From Bifidobacterium tsurumiense (GTDB lineage: Bacteria > Actinomycetota > Actinomycetes > Actinomycetales > Bifidobacteriaceae): a stretch of DNA of 64,000 nucleotides. The stretch covers positions 1 through 64,000 of the forward strand of contig NZ_JGZU01000009.1 in NCBI RefSeq assembly GCF_000741765.1, read 5' to 3'. The position numbers and the translations under genes are program-made. A model generated the notes under the pieces. It searched no databases, was not told where the DNA came from, and saw nothing but the letters and a program-made list of their open reading frames with translations. Positions 1 to 8,435 of the stretch are shown piece by piece; position 1 is the first letter of the stretch, and every line of letters begins with the position of its first letter.

Positions 1-184
1 CCGCATCCTGGCTGGTGGAAAACGCGTTCACCGAACCAGAAAATCGAGGAACTCCACAGGCTGGCATCGGGAAAGGAGCCCCCAAGGCGCATACGAAACG
101 TTCGGCATACCCAACCGATACGGAACCGGCATCGACTGGAACGAATTCCACACCAGCACCAGATACCCAAACGCCACCGAATAA
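1..184 (+). pseudogene. 3' end of an unrecognised protein gene, apparently frameshifted
   Basis: The gene begins outside the window and ends at a TAA at 182-184. The last stretch reads like real coding sequence (it ends ...GIDWNEFHTSTRYPNATE) with C-ending codons. The upstream part reads sensibly in a different frame (SWLVENAFTEPENRGTPQAG). The two join smoothly if the run of five C at 79-83 is restored to six, which gives ...GKGAPQGAYETFGIPNRYG.... I do not recognise the family. The segment lies directly against the broken end of bcp on the other strand, so it may mark a recombination boundary. Coding status is inferred from reading-frame quality only. Confidence 0.4.
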
Positions 185-210
185 AACCACCACCAGACAC
201 ACAATTTGGC

Positions 211-461
211 CTATAACCCGCATATCCCATAGCGGTCAATCGTGCAAGATTATCCCTGAAATCGCAGGCCTGAGCAGTGCAGGCCGGAGTCATTGCAGCA
301 GGATAGAAATACAAGATAACTCGCTGACCTTTGAAATCGGCCAGACTGACATCCTTGCCTTCATCACTTGGCAGAGTGAAATCCGGTGCCGCTTGGCCTG
401 GTTCAAGTCGTGTGGTCTCGTCTGTATTACTTTGTGCTGATGATTGATATTGCGTGCTCAT
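211..461 (-). pseudogene. bcp: Truncated bcp (thiol peroxidase, peroxiredoxin Q) - N-terminal fragment
   Basis: The minus strand encodes a clear AhpC/TSA-type N-terminus: PGQAAPDFTLPSDEG, then the strand-helix VILYFYPAAMTPACTAQACDF with the peroxidatic Cys in TPACT and a resolving-type Cys five residues later, then RDNLARLTAMGYA. Family members are about 150-160 residues and continue with a VIG(I/V)SPD segment. Here the frame needs removal of one base in the CCC run at 217-219 to read AVIG, and after that similarity stops. The rest is antisense to the neighbouring + strand gene fragment. Start ATG is at 461, preceded by GGA; an alternative in-frame ATG is at 470. The remnant keeps the active-site Cys but lacks the second half of the thioredoxin fold, so it should be non-functional. 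Confidence 0.7.
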
Positions 462-596
462 GGATTCCATCGTAGTTCGGTTGGTACGGAAATGACGCCG
501 TACGCGTTCAGCGCATCAATGAATGCGCAATGCATACGACGTCATTGAATCTCCGCCATGACTTGTTGGAAGCCGACAGCATGGCAGATCGTGAGC

Positions 597-902
597 CTAC
601 TCGCGGACGAGCTGAATATGCCCGATACTGTCTCGCTTTGATCTGCGGAAGAGCACGAATCGGTTGCCGATTACCTGCACGACTTCTGCATTGAGCTGCT
701 CGGAGAGTTCGGCAGCAGCTTCTTTTGCGGTCAATCCCGAACCATCCAGAACTGAACATTTGACGAGTTCATGAGCTTCCAGTGTTTCGTCCGTTTGTCC
801 GATAGCGCCTTCGGTCAGGTCGTTCTTGCCGATAATGATCAAAGGATTGAGGTGATTTGCCAAGGTCCGTAGTTGCTTGACCTGCTTTTTTGTTAATGCC
901 AT
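597..902 (-). CDS. yhbY: YhbY/CRS1 family RNA-binding protein
   Basis: A 101-residue protein consisting only of a CRM (CRS1-YhbY) domain: MALTKKQVKQLRTLANHLNPL, then the GKNDLTEG turn (family pattern GK.G.t), a helix rich in ETLEAHELVKC, and the C-terminal VVQVIGNRFVLFRRS strand. Family members bind the 50S subunit or its precursors and assist ribosome assembly. The chosen ATG follows AAAGAAGA; longer upstream extensions read as non-coding. It stands alone, between the bcp remnant and the convergently placed end of the riboflavin ECF fusion gene on the same strand. Function is by family. Confidence 0.9.
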   Translation of the reverse strand: MALTKKQVKQLRTLANHLNPLIIIGKNDLTEGAIGQTDETLEAHELVKCSVLDGSGLTAKEAAAELSEQLNAEVVQVIGNRFVLFRRSKRDSIGHIQLVRE

Positions 903-1074
903 GGGCGTCTTCTTTCGTATTGCCGTTGCTGCTATTGACCATCTTCGCGCCTGGCGAGGTCTTCGAAAGGCGCATATGTTACCGCCTCGAAGATACCGTA
1001 TGGTACGAATACCGGCATGATGCCGATAGTTTGAGCTGACACTCCCTGATGCCAATCTCTAGCCGTGTGTCAGC

Positions 1075-3642
1075 CTAAAACAATGCGGCAGCACACAAAG
1101 CCACGATATACAGTGCGGCACATGCAATAAGCGCCATGTCGCGACGGCGTACGCTCATCACACGCCAATGCGCGCGTTGAATGCCGGATTCATAGCTGCG
1201 TGCGTCAAGGGCGAGACTGAGATTGTCGGCATGGCGAAGTGTCCCTGCAAACACTGGAACGACGATTGCCCCCAAAGCGCGGATACGTTGCAATGGAGAA
1301 CCACTTTCTATGCTGCCTCCACGACTTGCCTGAGCATCGGCGATGGCACGTGCTTCGCTTGACAATGTCGGAAGGAAACGTACCGACAGAGACATAACCA
1401 GGGCAATATCTTGCGTGTGAATACCGAAGTTACGCAGAGGACTCATCAACGATTCGCAGGCGTCGGTTACAGCAATGGGCGTGGTCGCATTCATGACGAT
1501 GGCACCAAGGATGATAACCAAGGCGAAGCGGCAAATGTACAGCACCGAAGCGGCTATGCCCCCTGTCGTGAGGATTAGGGGGCCCCATTGAACCAGTATT
1601 GATCCCGTTCGTACGAAGAAGATATTGAGCAATCCGGTGAAGATAAACAGTACCAAAAAACCGTGGGTGGCTCGCACCAGTTCTCCGACTCGTATGCGAC
1701 CTGCACAGGCTGCGGCCACCACCAGTGTTCCTGCGACCATGAGTTGTGCAGCATTCGAAATCGTGAAAGCGCTGAACATCGCGATGATCGTCACGACAAG
1801 CAATATACGCGGATCAAACGAAGAAAGCAGTGAAGACCGAACGCTGGCATTGACCTTCGGTGACTGCAACGACATGGATTGGTTATTCACGTCAATGTGT
1901 TCGACAGAGGGTCGTGATGCATATTGCAAAGCGTGTCTCGACACTGATACGTTGGCTGCACGCGGAGTCTCATGAGATGGCGAATCTGTACTGAATTGGT
2001 TTTGTGTCGTATTGCCAGTGGCGTCGGTAAGGTTATCGACTATATCGGCGGTGCCGTTGATGCCATTGGAATCGTCATCGCCATCTGCATAGGAATCTTT
2101 GGAGTCGGGCATGATTTCGATGCGATCTGCCAGGGAATGCGCTTCTTCAACGTCATGGGTGATCATAAGAATGGTCACGCCCTGCTTATGCAAATGTGTC
2201 AGCATATTAATAATGCGCTGTTTGGCGTGGGCATCGAGATTCGCAGTGGGTTCATCGAGGATCAGTACCTGAGGATGGCAGGCTATCACTCCTGCTATGG
2301 CAACAAGACGCTGCTGCCCTCCAGATAGATCAAACGGAGACCTCTGTGCAAGATCTTGTATGTGCAGCAAAGACAGAGCCTCATCCACTCTTTTGGCGAT
2401 CTCATCCTCGGCAAGTCCCTGATTACGAGGACCATAGGCCACATCCTGGGCCACGGTTTCCGCGAATAATTGACGCTCCGGATGCTGCATGACATAGCCG
2501 ACCGAGCGGCGCAAGGCTTTGCGCTGCCGTGAATTGGCTGGTTTGGGTTTTCGCGTGCCGAAGAGCGATGCATTTCGACGAGATGAAACCGGTATCCCTG
2601 CAACGGTTATGGAACCTTCGTCAGGGGAGTCCAAGGCGCTTATCAGTCGGGCCAATGTGGTTTTGCCGGAACCATTGCGGCCCATAAGCGCAACGGTTTG
2701 CCCCTGAGCGACGAACAACGGGTAATTATCCAACACTGCTTGCTGAGAATGAGGGTAGCGGTAGGTAACGCAGTCGATGGCTATCGCCCATTCGCGGGTT
2801 GTGTTGCGGGCTGTGCCGTTCAGATCGGTAATGTGCTCCGATTCGGAGGCGTACCAGAGTGTGGTTTCTTCGAGGGATTGCTCTTCTACCGGTGGGGCAT
2901 TATTGCTTTTCTCGAATGAGTCTGTTCTGTGTCGAGCCACGTCATTAGCAATGATCCTGCCGTGGTCCATGCGTATGACCCGCTGTGCCAATTGCACTTC
3001 TTGGGCAAGATGGGTGACATGCACGATGGTGACACCTTGGGCATGCCAAGCCGAGAGGATTCGCATCACATCTTCTCGAGCTTCGGGGTCAAGCATAGCC
3101 GTGATTTCATCGAGGACAACCATGCGGGGATGCATGGCCATGGCTCCCGCTATGGCAACACGTTGTTGCTGGCCTCCGCTGATATGCGTCGGATCGGCGA
3201 AGCGCATTGATTCCAAACCGACCGAATGCAACGAATCCGAAATGGCTTGAGCCATGTCTCGACGAGAAAATCCGAGATTCTCAGGCCCGAATACCACATC
3301 ATCCTCAATAACCGTGGTGACAATCTGATCCTCGGGATTCTGGAACACAGCCCCAATGTCTCGTCGGGCAGAACGATATTGAGCGGCATGGGCTCCTTGC
3401 GCATCAAAAACAATATTGCCGAGCAGAGTGACCACGCCATCATCAGGAGCTGACAGGCCTGCAATGACCTTGGACAGAGTGGACTTCCCCGAACCATTGG
3501 GACCGGTAATGCAAACCCATTCGCCGGACCGAATATCGAGGCTTATGTCATTGAGAGCCCAGGACGAGGCGTCATAACTGAAAGAAACATGGCGCAGTTG
3601 GGCAGCATACGCCTGATTTGCACTCTGACCTCGCTGAGTCAT
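1075..3642 (-). CDS. Fused ECF transporter module EcfA-EcfA'-EcfT (riboflavin unit)
   Basis: An 855-residue single chain carrying both ATPases and the transmembrane coupling subunit of an energy-coupling-factor vitamin transporter. The first ATPase has Walker A GPNGSGKST (47-55), signature ISGGQQQ (154-160) and Walker B MVVLDE (174-179). The second has GRNGSGKTT (321-329), LSGGQQ (439-444) and LILDEP (460-465). A polar Asn/Ser/Asp-rich linker (about 512-604) leads to a CbiQ/EcfT domain with about five hydrophobic segments and the coupling motifs QASRGG and LDARSYE. It lies 112 bases downstream of ribU on the same strand and probably shares its FMN-controlled transcript. The three subunits are usually separate proteins; here they are fused, and the same layout recurs at 31599-34430. 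It could also serve other S components. Confidence 0.9.
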   Translation of the reverse strand: MTQRGQSANQAYAAQLRHVSFSYDASSWALNDISLDIRSGEWVCITGPNGSGKSTLSKVIAGLSAPDDGVVTLLGNIVFDAQGAHAAQYRSARRDIGAVFQNPEDQIVTTVIEDDVVFGPENLGFSRRDMAQAISDSLHSVGLESMRFADPTHISGGQQQRVAIAGAMAMHPRMVVLDEITAMLDPEAREDVMRILSAWHAQGVTIVHVTHLAQEVQLAQRVIRMDHGRIIANDVARHRTDSFEKSNNAPPVEEQSLEETTLWYASESEHITDLNGTARNTTREWAIAIDCVTYRYPHSQQAVLDNYPLFVAQGQTVALMGRNGSGKTTLARLISALDSPDEGSITVAGIPVSSRRNASLFGTRKPKPANSRQRKALRRSVGYVMQHPERQLFAETVAQDVAYGPRNQGLAEDEIAKRVDEALSLLHIQDLAQRSPFDLSGGQQRLVAIAGVIACHPQVLILDEPTANLDAHAKQRIINMLTHLHKQGVTILMITHDVEEAHSLADRIEIMPDSKDSYADGDDDSNGINGTADIVDNLTDATGNTTQNQFSTDSPSHETPRAANVSVSRHALQYASRPSVEHIDVNNQSMSLQSPKVNASVRSSLLSSFDPRILLVVTIIAMFSAFTISNAAQLMVAGTLVVAAACAGRIRVGELVRATHGFLVLFIFTGLLNIFFVRTGSILVQWGPLILTTGGIAASVLYICRFALVIILGAIVMNATTPIAVTDACESLMSPLRNFGIHTQDIALVMSLSVRFLPTLSSEARAIADAQASRGGSIESGSPLQRIRALGAIVVPVFAGTLRHADNLSLALDARSYESGIQRAHWRVMSVRRRDMALIACAALYIVALCAAALF

Positions 3643-3754
3643 ACCCTGTATCTTTCTTGCATGTCTGTGACTTCGTCATTCCGTGAAATCAATCATCTCA
3701 CGATTTCAAATTGGCGTTTGCCCTTGATGAAACCGCGAGACGAGTTGAAAGCGC

Positions 3755-4459
3755 TCAGCGGTGGAGCAAATCGGAGATCGGCTTGTAGATGATGAATGTG
3801 CACACGATATGCAGGAACATCTTCAACACGTTGAATGGAAGCAATACCGGCACGATAAGAGCAGCTACTTGGGCAACGGTCATGCCGGTGTATATGGGGG
3901 TAATGACCAAATTGCCTGCAATGGCAATGACGATGGCACATATGGAGCCAATAATAAGGGCAAATAATGCTCCTTTACGTGTGCGGAAGCGCTGATATAT
4001 CAGTGCCGCAGGAACCGTAAGCGCCAATCCGACGGCCATACCCATGATGGCACCAAGAGGATTGGTGAACAGATGCGGAGTGAAGCTGAGCACGCTGACA
4101 ATGCCGGCAGCCGATGGGCCGAAAGCGAAACCAGCGACCAGGGCGATGATTCCCGATGGATCATATTTGAGCCATGGCACGAGAAGCGGTACTTCGATAA
4201 AACTGGTCGCGGCGGTCAATGCCACGAATAATGCATAGACCGCGATGCGTCGGCTCGACCATCTGCCTGAATCGGCGACGCCTGTCGAGTGGGCTTGGAG
4301 AGCCGATGGGCGTCGACGGTTTTTTGGCATGCTGTTGTGATTCTCGCTGGATGATACGGATTGTGCCGATGCAGAGTCAATCGGTATTGATTCATTGGCA
4401 TCCGAGGAGATATCTGGAGAAGTATGCCCTTGATTTGAGGCATGCTGGAATTCACCCAT
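3755..4459 (-). CDS. ribU: ECF transporter S component, riboflavin (RibU type)
   Basis: A 234-residue membrane protein. An N-terminal polar tail (Ser/Asn/His-rich, about 60 residues) is followed by six hydrophobic segments starting RRIAVYALFVALTAATSF and including the S-component helix with FAFGPSAAGIVSVLSFTPHL. Specificity is inferred from the FMN riboswitch immediately upstream and from RibU-like size and topology. The start is the ATG at 4457-4459, preceded by GGAG seven bases upstream. A longer open frame exists but runs through the riboswitch aptamer and is rejected. The Shine-Dalgarno lies one base after helix P1 of the aptamer, so FMN binding could hide it. Downstream is the fused A-A-T protein that would energise it. 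Confidence 0.88.
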   Translation of the reverse strand: MGEFQHASNQGHTSPDISSDANESIPIDSASAQSVSSSENHNSMPKNRRRPSALQAHSTGVADSGRWSSRRIAVYALFVALTAATSFIEVPLLVPWLKYDPSGIIALVAGFAFGPSAAGIVSVLSFTPHLFTNPLGAIMGMAVGLALTVPAALIYQRFRTRKGALFALIIGSICAIVIAIAGNLVITPIYTGMTVAQVAALIVPVLLPFNVLKMFLHIVCTFIIYKPISDLLHR

Positions 4460-4469
4460 TGCGGGCTCC

Positions 4470-4604
4470 GTTTCTTTCATCCGGACTGTGACCGTTGGCT
4501 CCGGACTCACACCGGTATCTGCCGTTTGCACGGCTCGCGGGCTGCAGAAGTGAATGTGACCAACTTCTGTCACCGCCAGTAAGGAATTGCACCTTCCCTG
4601 AAAC
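4470..4604 (-). promoter_or_regulatory. FMN riboswitch (RFN element) upstream of ribU
   Basis: On the minus strand the conserved RFN blocks occur in order: CAGGGaaGGTGcAATTCC, ctGGCGGT, AGCCCGCGAGC, ACCGGTgtgAgTCCGGAG, and finally aGTCCGGATGaaAGAA. Helix P1 is closed by GTTTC (5' end, 4600-4604) and GAAAC (3' end, 4470-4474). The next bases are the ribU GGAG Shine-Dalgarno, so control at translation initiation looks likely; no clear separate terminator hairpin is visible between aptamer and start codon. Confidence 0.95.
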
Positions 4605-4615
4605 TTGCCTTTCCA

Positions 4616-4644
4616 TCTATACTCCAGAATGACTGATATTGCAA
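4616..4644 (-). promoter_or_regulatory. Predicted promoter of the ribU-ecfAAT unit
   Basis: The minus strand shows TTGCAA (4639-4644) and TATAGA (4616-4621) separated by 17 bases, just upstream of the FMN aptamer, leaving a very short 5' leader before it. It resembles a standard housekeeping sigma promoter. Confidence 0.6.
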
Positions 4645-4742
4645 GGTTTCGTTCGTCGCAGGCAAAACACGGAGCCATGCGGCTGCCGGTTGGAAGCGCT
4701 CGGGCGTCGGGCTGTGGCGAGGGCGAGTGTAAGAATGGGGAT

Positions 4743-5765
4743 ATGAGTGAACACAAGCATGCCGCAAAAGCGACTATCGAAAAGCTTGCCATAGTCGTCG
4801 TCACCTTCAAGCGCCAGCAATTGCTGGCTACGCTTATGGAATCCATACAGGAATTGAGCGTGGCTCCGTGGCGCGTGGTAATCGTTGATAACGAGCACAG
4901 CGACGAAACCCAACATATGGTTGAAGAGTTTGCACAAATCGTCACCAAACAATGGGGCACGACGGTTCCTGATGCTTCTGGCAATGAGAATCGCGTGGTC
5001 TATGCGCCGCAAACCGACAATCTTGGCGGGGCAGGCGGATTTAATGCCGGTGTAAAGAAGGCGTATGAACTCGGCGCAGAGTGGTTCTGGGTTATGGATG
5101 ACGATGTGGCGGTTCTGCCGGACAGCATCGAAAAACTCGCCAAGTGGACCGGCAAGCATGATGTGGTTCAAGGAAGCCGATATGACTATGACGGCGGCCC
5201 CTTCTATTGGCAGTACCAGTTCCTCGTGAGTCTGGGCATTCCGAATCCCATTGCGCCTGCGGCATTCGGTCCTGCCGGATATCGCGTCATGAATACCATG
5301 TGCTTTGAAGGGGGATTGTTCCGTCGCAATATCGTTGAGCAGATCGGTTTCCCTGATCCTCGATTCTTCATCTACTGGGATGACACGATGTACGGATATC
5401 TGGCCAGCAAGGTGACCAATCCAATAGTGGTACCTGATATGGTGTTGCGTCGCACCCGTGAAATCAGCAATTGGGATATTGCCGGAGTGCGTCAGCTGAA
5501 TTCCACTTCAGACATGAATCGTTACCACATTATGCGCAATCGAGGCTATATGGCGAGATACTTCATGGCGCATGGAGATTATCGTCCTGTGCTATTCGCT
5601 CTGGGCACGGCAGCCACGGCAGCAAAGGAATTGATCCGCCTGTTCGCAGTGGATCGCGAACATATTCGCACCGGAGTGGCGCAACTGTGGAAAGGCTGGC
5701 GAGATTCTCGTGCCCTACTGCATGATGGTCAATGGAAGCCTATGCCTGCTTTGAAGAAGGACTGA
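4743..5765 (+). CDS. Family 2 glycosyltransferase (rhamnosyl/galactofuranosyl type)
   Basis: A 340-residue GT-A glycosyltransferase. It begins with KLAIVVVTFKRQQLLATLMESI and has VVIVDNEHSDET, then the sugar-nucleotide/metal motif MDDDVAV (DDD) and a downstream RFFIYWDDTMYGYL block, which in bacterial GT2 rhamnosyl- and galactofuranosyl-transferases supplies the catalytic acid. Hydrophobic stretches near the C-terminus (ALGTAATAAKELIRLFAV) could associate with the membrane. The start chosen is the ATG before SEHKHAAK; the longer frame overlaps the ribU promoter on the other strand. It is divergent from ribU and probably builds a cell-surface polysaccharide; the acceptor cannot be told. A strong hairpin lies 100 bases after the stop. 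Confidence 0.85.
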   Translation: MSEHKHAAKATIEKLAIVVVTFKRQQLLATLMESIQELSVAPWRVVIVDNEHSDETQHMVEEFAQIVTKQWGTTVPDASGNENRVVYAPQTDNLGGAGGFNAGVKKAYELGAEWFWVMDDDVAVLPDSIEKLAKWTGKHDVVQGSRYDYDGGPFYWQYQFLVSLGIPNPIAPAAFGPAGYRVMNTMCFEGGLFRRNIVEQIGFPDPRFFIYWDDTMYGYLASKVTNPIVVPDMVLRRTREISNWDIAGVRQLNSTSDMNRYHIMRNRGYMARYFMAHGDYRPVLFALGTAATAAKELIRLFAVDREHIRTGVAQLWKGWRDSRALLHDGQWKPMPALKKD

Positions 5766-5865
5766 TTGCGACTCATAGTGGTAAATGCGTTTATGGCGTT
5801 TAGTGATGTTATCTAGGCATTGCCAATGTTGGAAGCGTGAGATCCACAAAGATTGAAATTGTCTG

Positions 5866-5909
5866 GAGCCGTTGCCTCAGATTGCTGTATGTGACTGAGG
5901 CAACGGCTC
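5866..5909 (+). terminator. Strong hairpin, probable terminator of the glycosyltransferase gene
   Basis: A perfect 15-bp stem (5866-5880 with 5895-5909, GAGCCGTTGCC...) with a 14-base loop, followed by a weak T tract (TTCCATATTCT). Confidence 0.7.
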
Positions 5910-6091
5910 TTCCATATTCTTGACCTTCGATATCGAATGCAATGCGAACGATTCCGATATCTATATCAGCGAGTCGCGCCACTTGTGCAATCGTTATCAC
6001 ATTTTATGCAAGTTGGAATCTGTATTGGCTATGGGAAGAGTTACTATGCTCATACCGGTTGCACACCATATTCTCACAAGAGAGGTCAAAG

Positions 6092-6855
6092 ATGATTGAA
6101 ACAGCGCAGGCGTTCGGCATCGATATCGGAGGTTCGGGCATCAAGCAGCGCCAGTCAATTTGGAAGCTGGCGAATTCGCCGAGCCTAGGTTTAAGATCTT
6201 GACTCCGAAGGTCTCTACGCCAGAAGCTGTGGCAGAAGTGGTCAAGCAGCAACTTGAGCATTTTGAAGTCCCGGAATCGGCTCCGGTCGGCATTGCGTTC
6301 CCAGCACCTATCAAGCCAGGGCAGCCGTTGGATTTCATTGCAAATCTTGATCAGTCGTGGATCGGTGAAGACATCACCGCAGTATTCACCGAGGCCTGCG
6401 GTCGACCGGTTGTCGTCGTCAACGATGCCGATGCCGCTGGTCTGGCTGAGCAGCATTTCGGTGCGGCAAAGGGTCAGGATGGTTTGGTCATCGCCACCAC
6501 GCTTGGCACCGGCATCGGCACCGCGCTTATCTACAACGGTCATTTGATTCCAAACACCGAATTGGGTCATATCGAACTCCCTGACGGCAAGGGCGATGCC
6601 GAGAAGTATGCGGCGTCCTCGGTCCGTGAACAGCAGGATATGAGCTACAAGAAGTGGGCGAAGCGTCTGACGAAGTATTACGGCTTGATGGAGAAGTATT
6701 TCAACCCTGATCTCTTCGTCGTCGGTGGCGGCGTCAGCCGCGTCAGCGAGAAGTTCTTGCCTCTGGTCGATATCAAGACTCCGATTGTTCCTGCGAAGTT
6801 GCGCAATGAAGCAGGCATTATCGGCGCTGCATATTATGCGAGCACCAAGCACTGA
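6092..6855 (+). pseudogene. ppgK: Polyphosphate glucokinase (ROK family) with a one-base frameshift
   Basis: The protein would phosphorylate glucose using polyphosphate or ATP, feeding the bifid shunt. The first frame gives MIETAQAFGIDIGGSGIK, the phosphate-binding motif, and then turns to nonsense. From 6146 the next frame continues with PVNLEAGEFAEPRFKILTP and the rest of the ROK fold, including VNDADAAGLAEQHFG (catalytic Asp), TTLGTGIGTALI, the ELGHIELP segment and FVVGGGVS. Restoring one G after the Lys codon at 6143-6145 rejoins the frames and gives a normal protein of about 255 residues. The start follows GAGAGG. Every other motif is intact, so this is either a sequencing error in a GG run or a very recent mutation. 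A terminator follows. Confidence 0.88.
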
Positions 6856-6877
6856 TTTGCGATAGCAGAGATCGTAT

Positions 6878-6902
6878 GAGGCGGCACCAAAGGTGTCGCC
6901 TC
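6878..6902 (+). terminator. Rho-independent terminator after ppgK
   Basis: GAGGCGGCACC and GGTGTCGCCTC pair (11 bp, one G-T) around an AAA loop, followed by ATTGCTTTGTT. The remaining bases up to 7140 hold no convincing gene. Confidence 0.8.
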
Positions 6903-7140
6903 ATTGCTTTGTTGGTCAAGGACAAGGATTTGGGCATACGCTTACCCTGTCCGTCTCTCACCATATCGGATCCCTTATCGGTGTGATGAGCGGTTCTGGT
7001 GGCTTCGATCCACCGAGAACTGTGCTGATTTGATGCATGAAGTTGAGTGGAATTACTGCGCAGGAATCAATAATCTCGTGATGCCTGATGCTGTCAATGC
7101 TTTGTCAAGGGAAAGCAGTGCGCGGTGCGATATGTCGAGT

Positions 7141-7168
7141 TTGATATTACCGATTGAGTGTCGATAAT
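7141..7168 (+). promoter_or_regulatory. Predicted promoter of the aminotransferase gene
   Basis: TTGATA and GATAAT with a 16-base spacer, about 78 bases before the start codon. Only the sequence match supports it. Confidence 0.4.
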
Positions 7169-7245
7169 TGCCATGACGATGGTTCGGAGCAGTATGGTAA
7201 CTCGTTGCACGGCAGAGCGGATGACAGGAAAGAGGTTGGTCGGCA

Positions 7246-8433
7246 ATGCGATTCTCATCACGGGTCGATATGGGGGAGCCCAATGCAATCGCCCAAGCGG
7301 AAATCGCGGCTGCAAGGCATGGCACGAAGTTGCGTAAACTCAATGATTCCAATCCCACACGTTTCGGACTGGCTCCTCGCATTCTTTCTGAAGAATATGA
7401 TGCGAATCCCAGAGGTCCACTAATGGCTCGCCGTGCATTGGCAAACTTCCTCAATGAACGGAATTCGTTTGATTCGCATGGTGCGAGTCGCATTGATGCG
7501 GATAGCCTGTATGTGCTGAGTTCAACTTCGCAAGCATATTCGTGGCTCTTCAAATTGCTGTGTGATCCTGGTGATATTGTTCTGGCTCCAAAGCCTGGAT
7601 ATCCGCTTATTGCATCAATCGCAAAGCTTGAGGGTGTCACAACCATGGATTACCGATTGCAATATGACGGTTCATGGTTTATCGATACCGCTGAAGTGGA
7701 AGCTTTGCTTGAGGCCGATACGCGGCATCATATCAGGGCGCTCGTCGTGATCAATCCCAATAATCCCACCGGTTCATATGTGAAGCCAGGCGAAAGAGAG
7801 CGCTTCGTTGAGCTGTGCCGCAAGTACGAAGTGGCGATAATCGCGGATGAAGTGTTTTATGACTATGATTTGAAGCCGTTTGCAGGCAATGCTCGATGGG
7901 CAGGTGAGAAGGGCGTATTGACATTCGCGTTGGACGGATTCTCCAAAATGCTGGCAGCACCTCATGCCAAAGTCGGTTGGATCCAGGTGTCAGGGCCTCA
8001 AGAAGATGTTGAACAGGCTCAACGTCGTTTGGATGTCATTGCCGATGATTATCTGCCTATGGGCGATCTCATCGCCACTCGCATACCGGAGTTGCTTGCT
8101 CTTGCTCCTGAACAGACGGCACTCGTTAAACAGCGCGTACAGAACAATTTTCATATGGTGCAACGCATTCTTGAGCAGCGACCCGAGCATCTGGTGAGCA
8201 TGCTACGAGCTGAAGGTGGATGGAATGTGCTGCTGCGTTTCCCCGCCGTGGTTGATGACGACACCATGGTGCTTAGCCTGATTGAACGCCACGGTCTTAG
8301 CGGTCAGCCCGGTTATTTCTTCGATTTGGCATCGGATGGGTATTTGACAGTTTCTCTATTGCCAGAACCTGAGGAATTGACACATCGTATCGATGAAGTT
8401 CTGGATACGATCGCGATGCTGTGTAAGGCCTAG
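7246..8433 (+). CDS. Pyridoxal-phosphate aminotransferase, class I/II
   Basis: A 395-residue fold-type I aminotransferase. Visible landmarks: the LSSTSQAYSWLFKLL cofactor-phosphate region, APKPGYPL, NPNNPTG (substrate/PLP-binding Asn), ADEVFYDYDL (the Asp that contacts the pyridine N and the Tyr that contacts O3'), the Schiff-base lysine in DGFSKMLAAP and the C-terminal Arg region near LTVSLLPEPEE. The start ATG follows AAAGAGG by 11 bases. Substrate specificity cannot be read from sequence; the family includes aspartate, alanine and aromatic aminotransferases. Its stop codon is two bases from the stop of the convergent ABC ATPase gene. Confidence 0.85.
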   Translation: MRFSSRVDMGEPNAIAQAEIAAARHGTKLRKLNDSNPTRFGLAPRILSEEYDANPRGPLMARRALANFLNERNSFDSHGASRIDADSLYVLSSTSQAYSWLFKLLCDPGDIVLAPKPGYPLIASIAKLEGVTTMDYRLQYDGSWFIDTAEVEALLEADTRHHIRALVVINPNNPTGSYVKPGERERFVELCRKYEVAIIADEVFYDYDLKPFAGNARWAGEKGVLTFALDGFSKMLAAPHAKVGWIQVSGPQEDVEQAQRRLDVIADDYLPMGDLIATRIPELLALAPEQTALVKQRVQNNFHMVQRILEQRPEHLVSMLRAEGGWNVLLRFPAVVDDDTMVLSLIERHGLSGQPGYFFDLASDGYLTVSLLPEPEELTHRIDEVLDTIAMLCKA

Positions 8434-8435
8434 AG

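Noticed and set aside
15-440. Open + strand frame of 141 codons
   Set aside because: Its second half is exactly antisense to the recognisable bcp fragment, and its first part belongs to a different, frameshifted gene end.
4460-4984. N-terminal extension of the RibU reading frame
   Set aside because: It runs through the FMN aptamer and the predicted promoter; the ATG at 4459 has its own ribosome-binding site.
6904-7167. Small gene between ppgK and the aminotransferase
   Set aside because: The frame is short, Trp/Arg/Cys-rich at its start, has no ribosome-binding site and overlaps a likely promoter.
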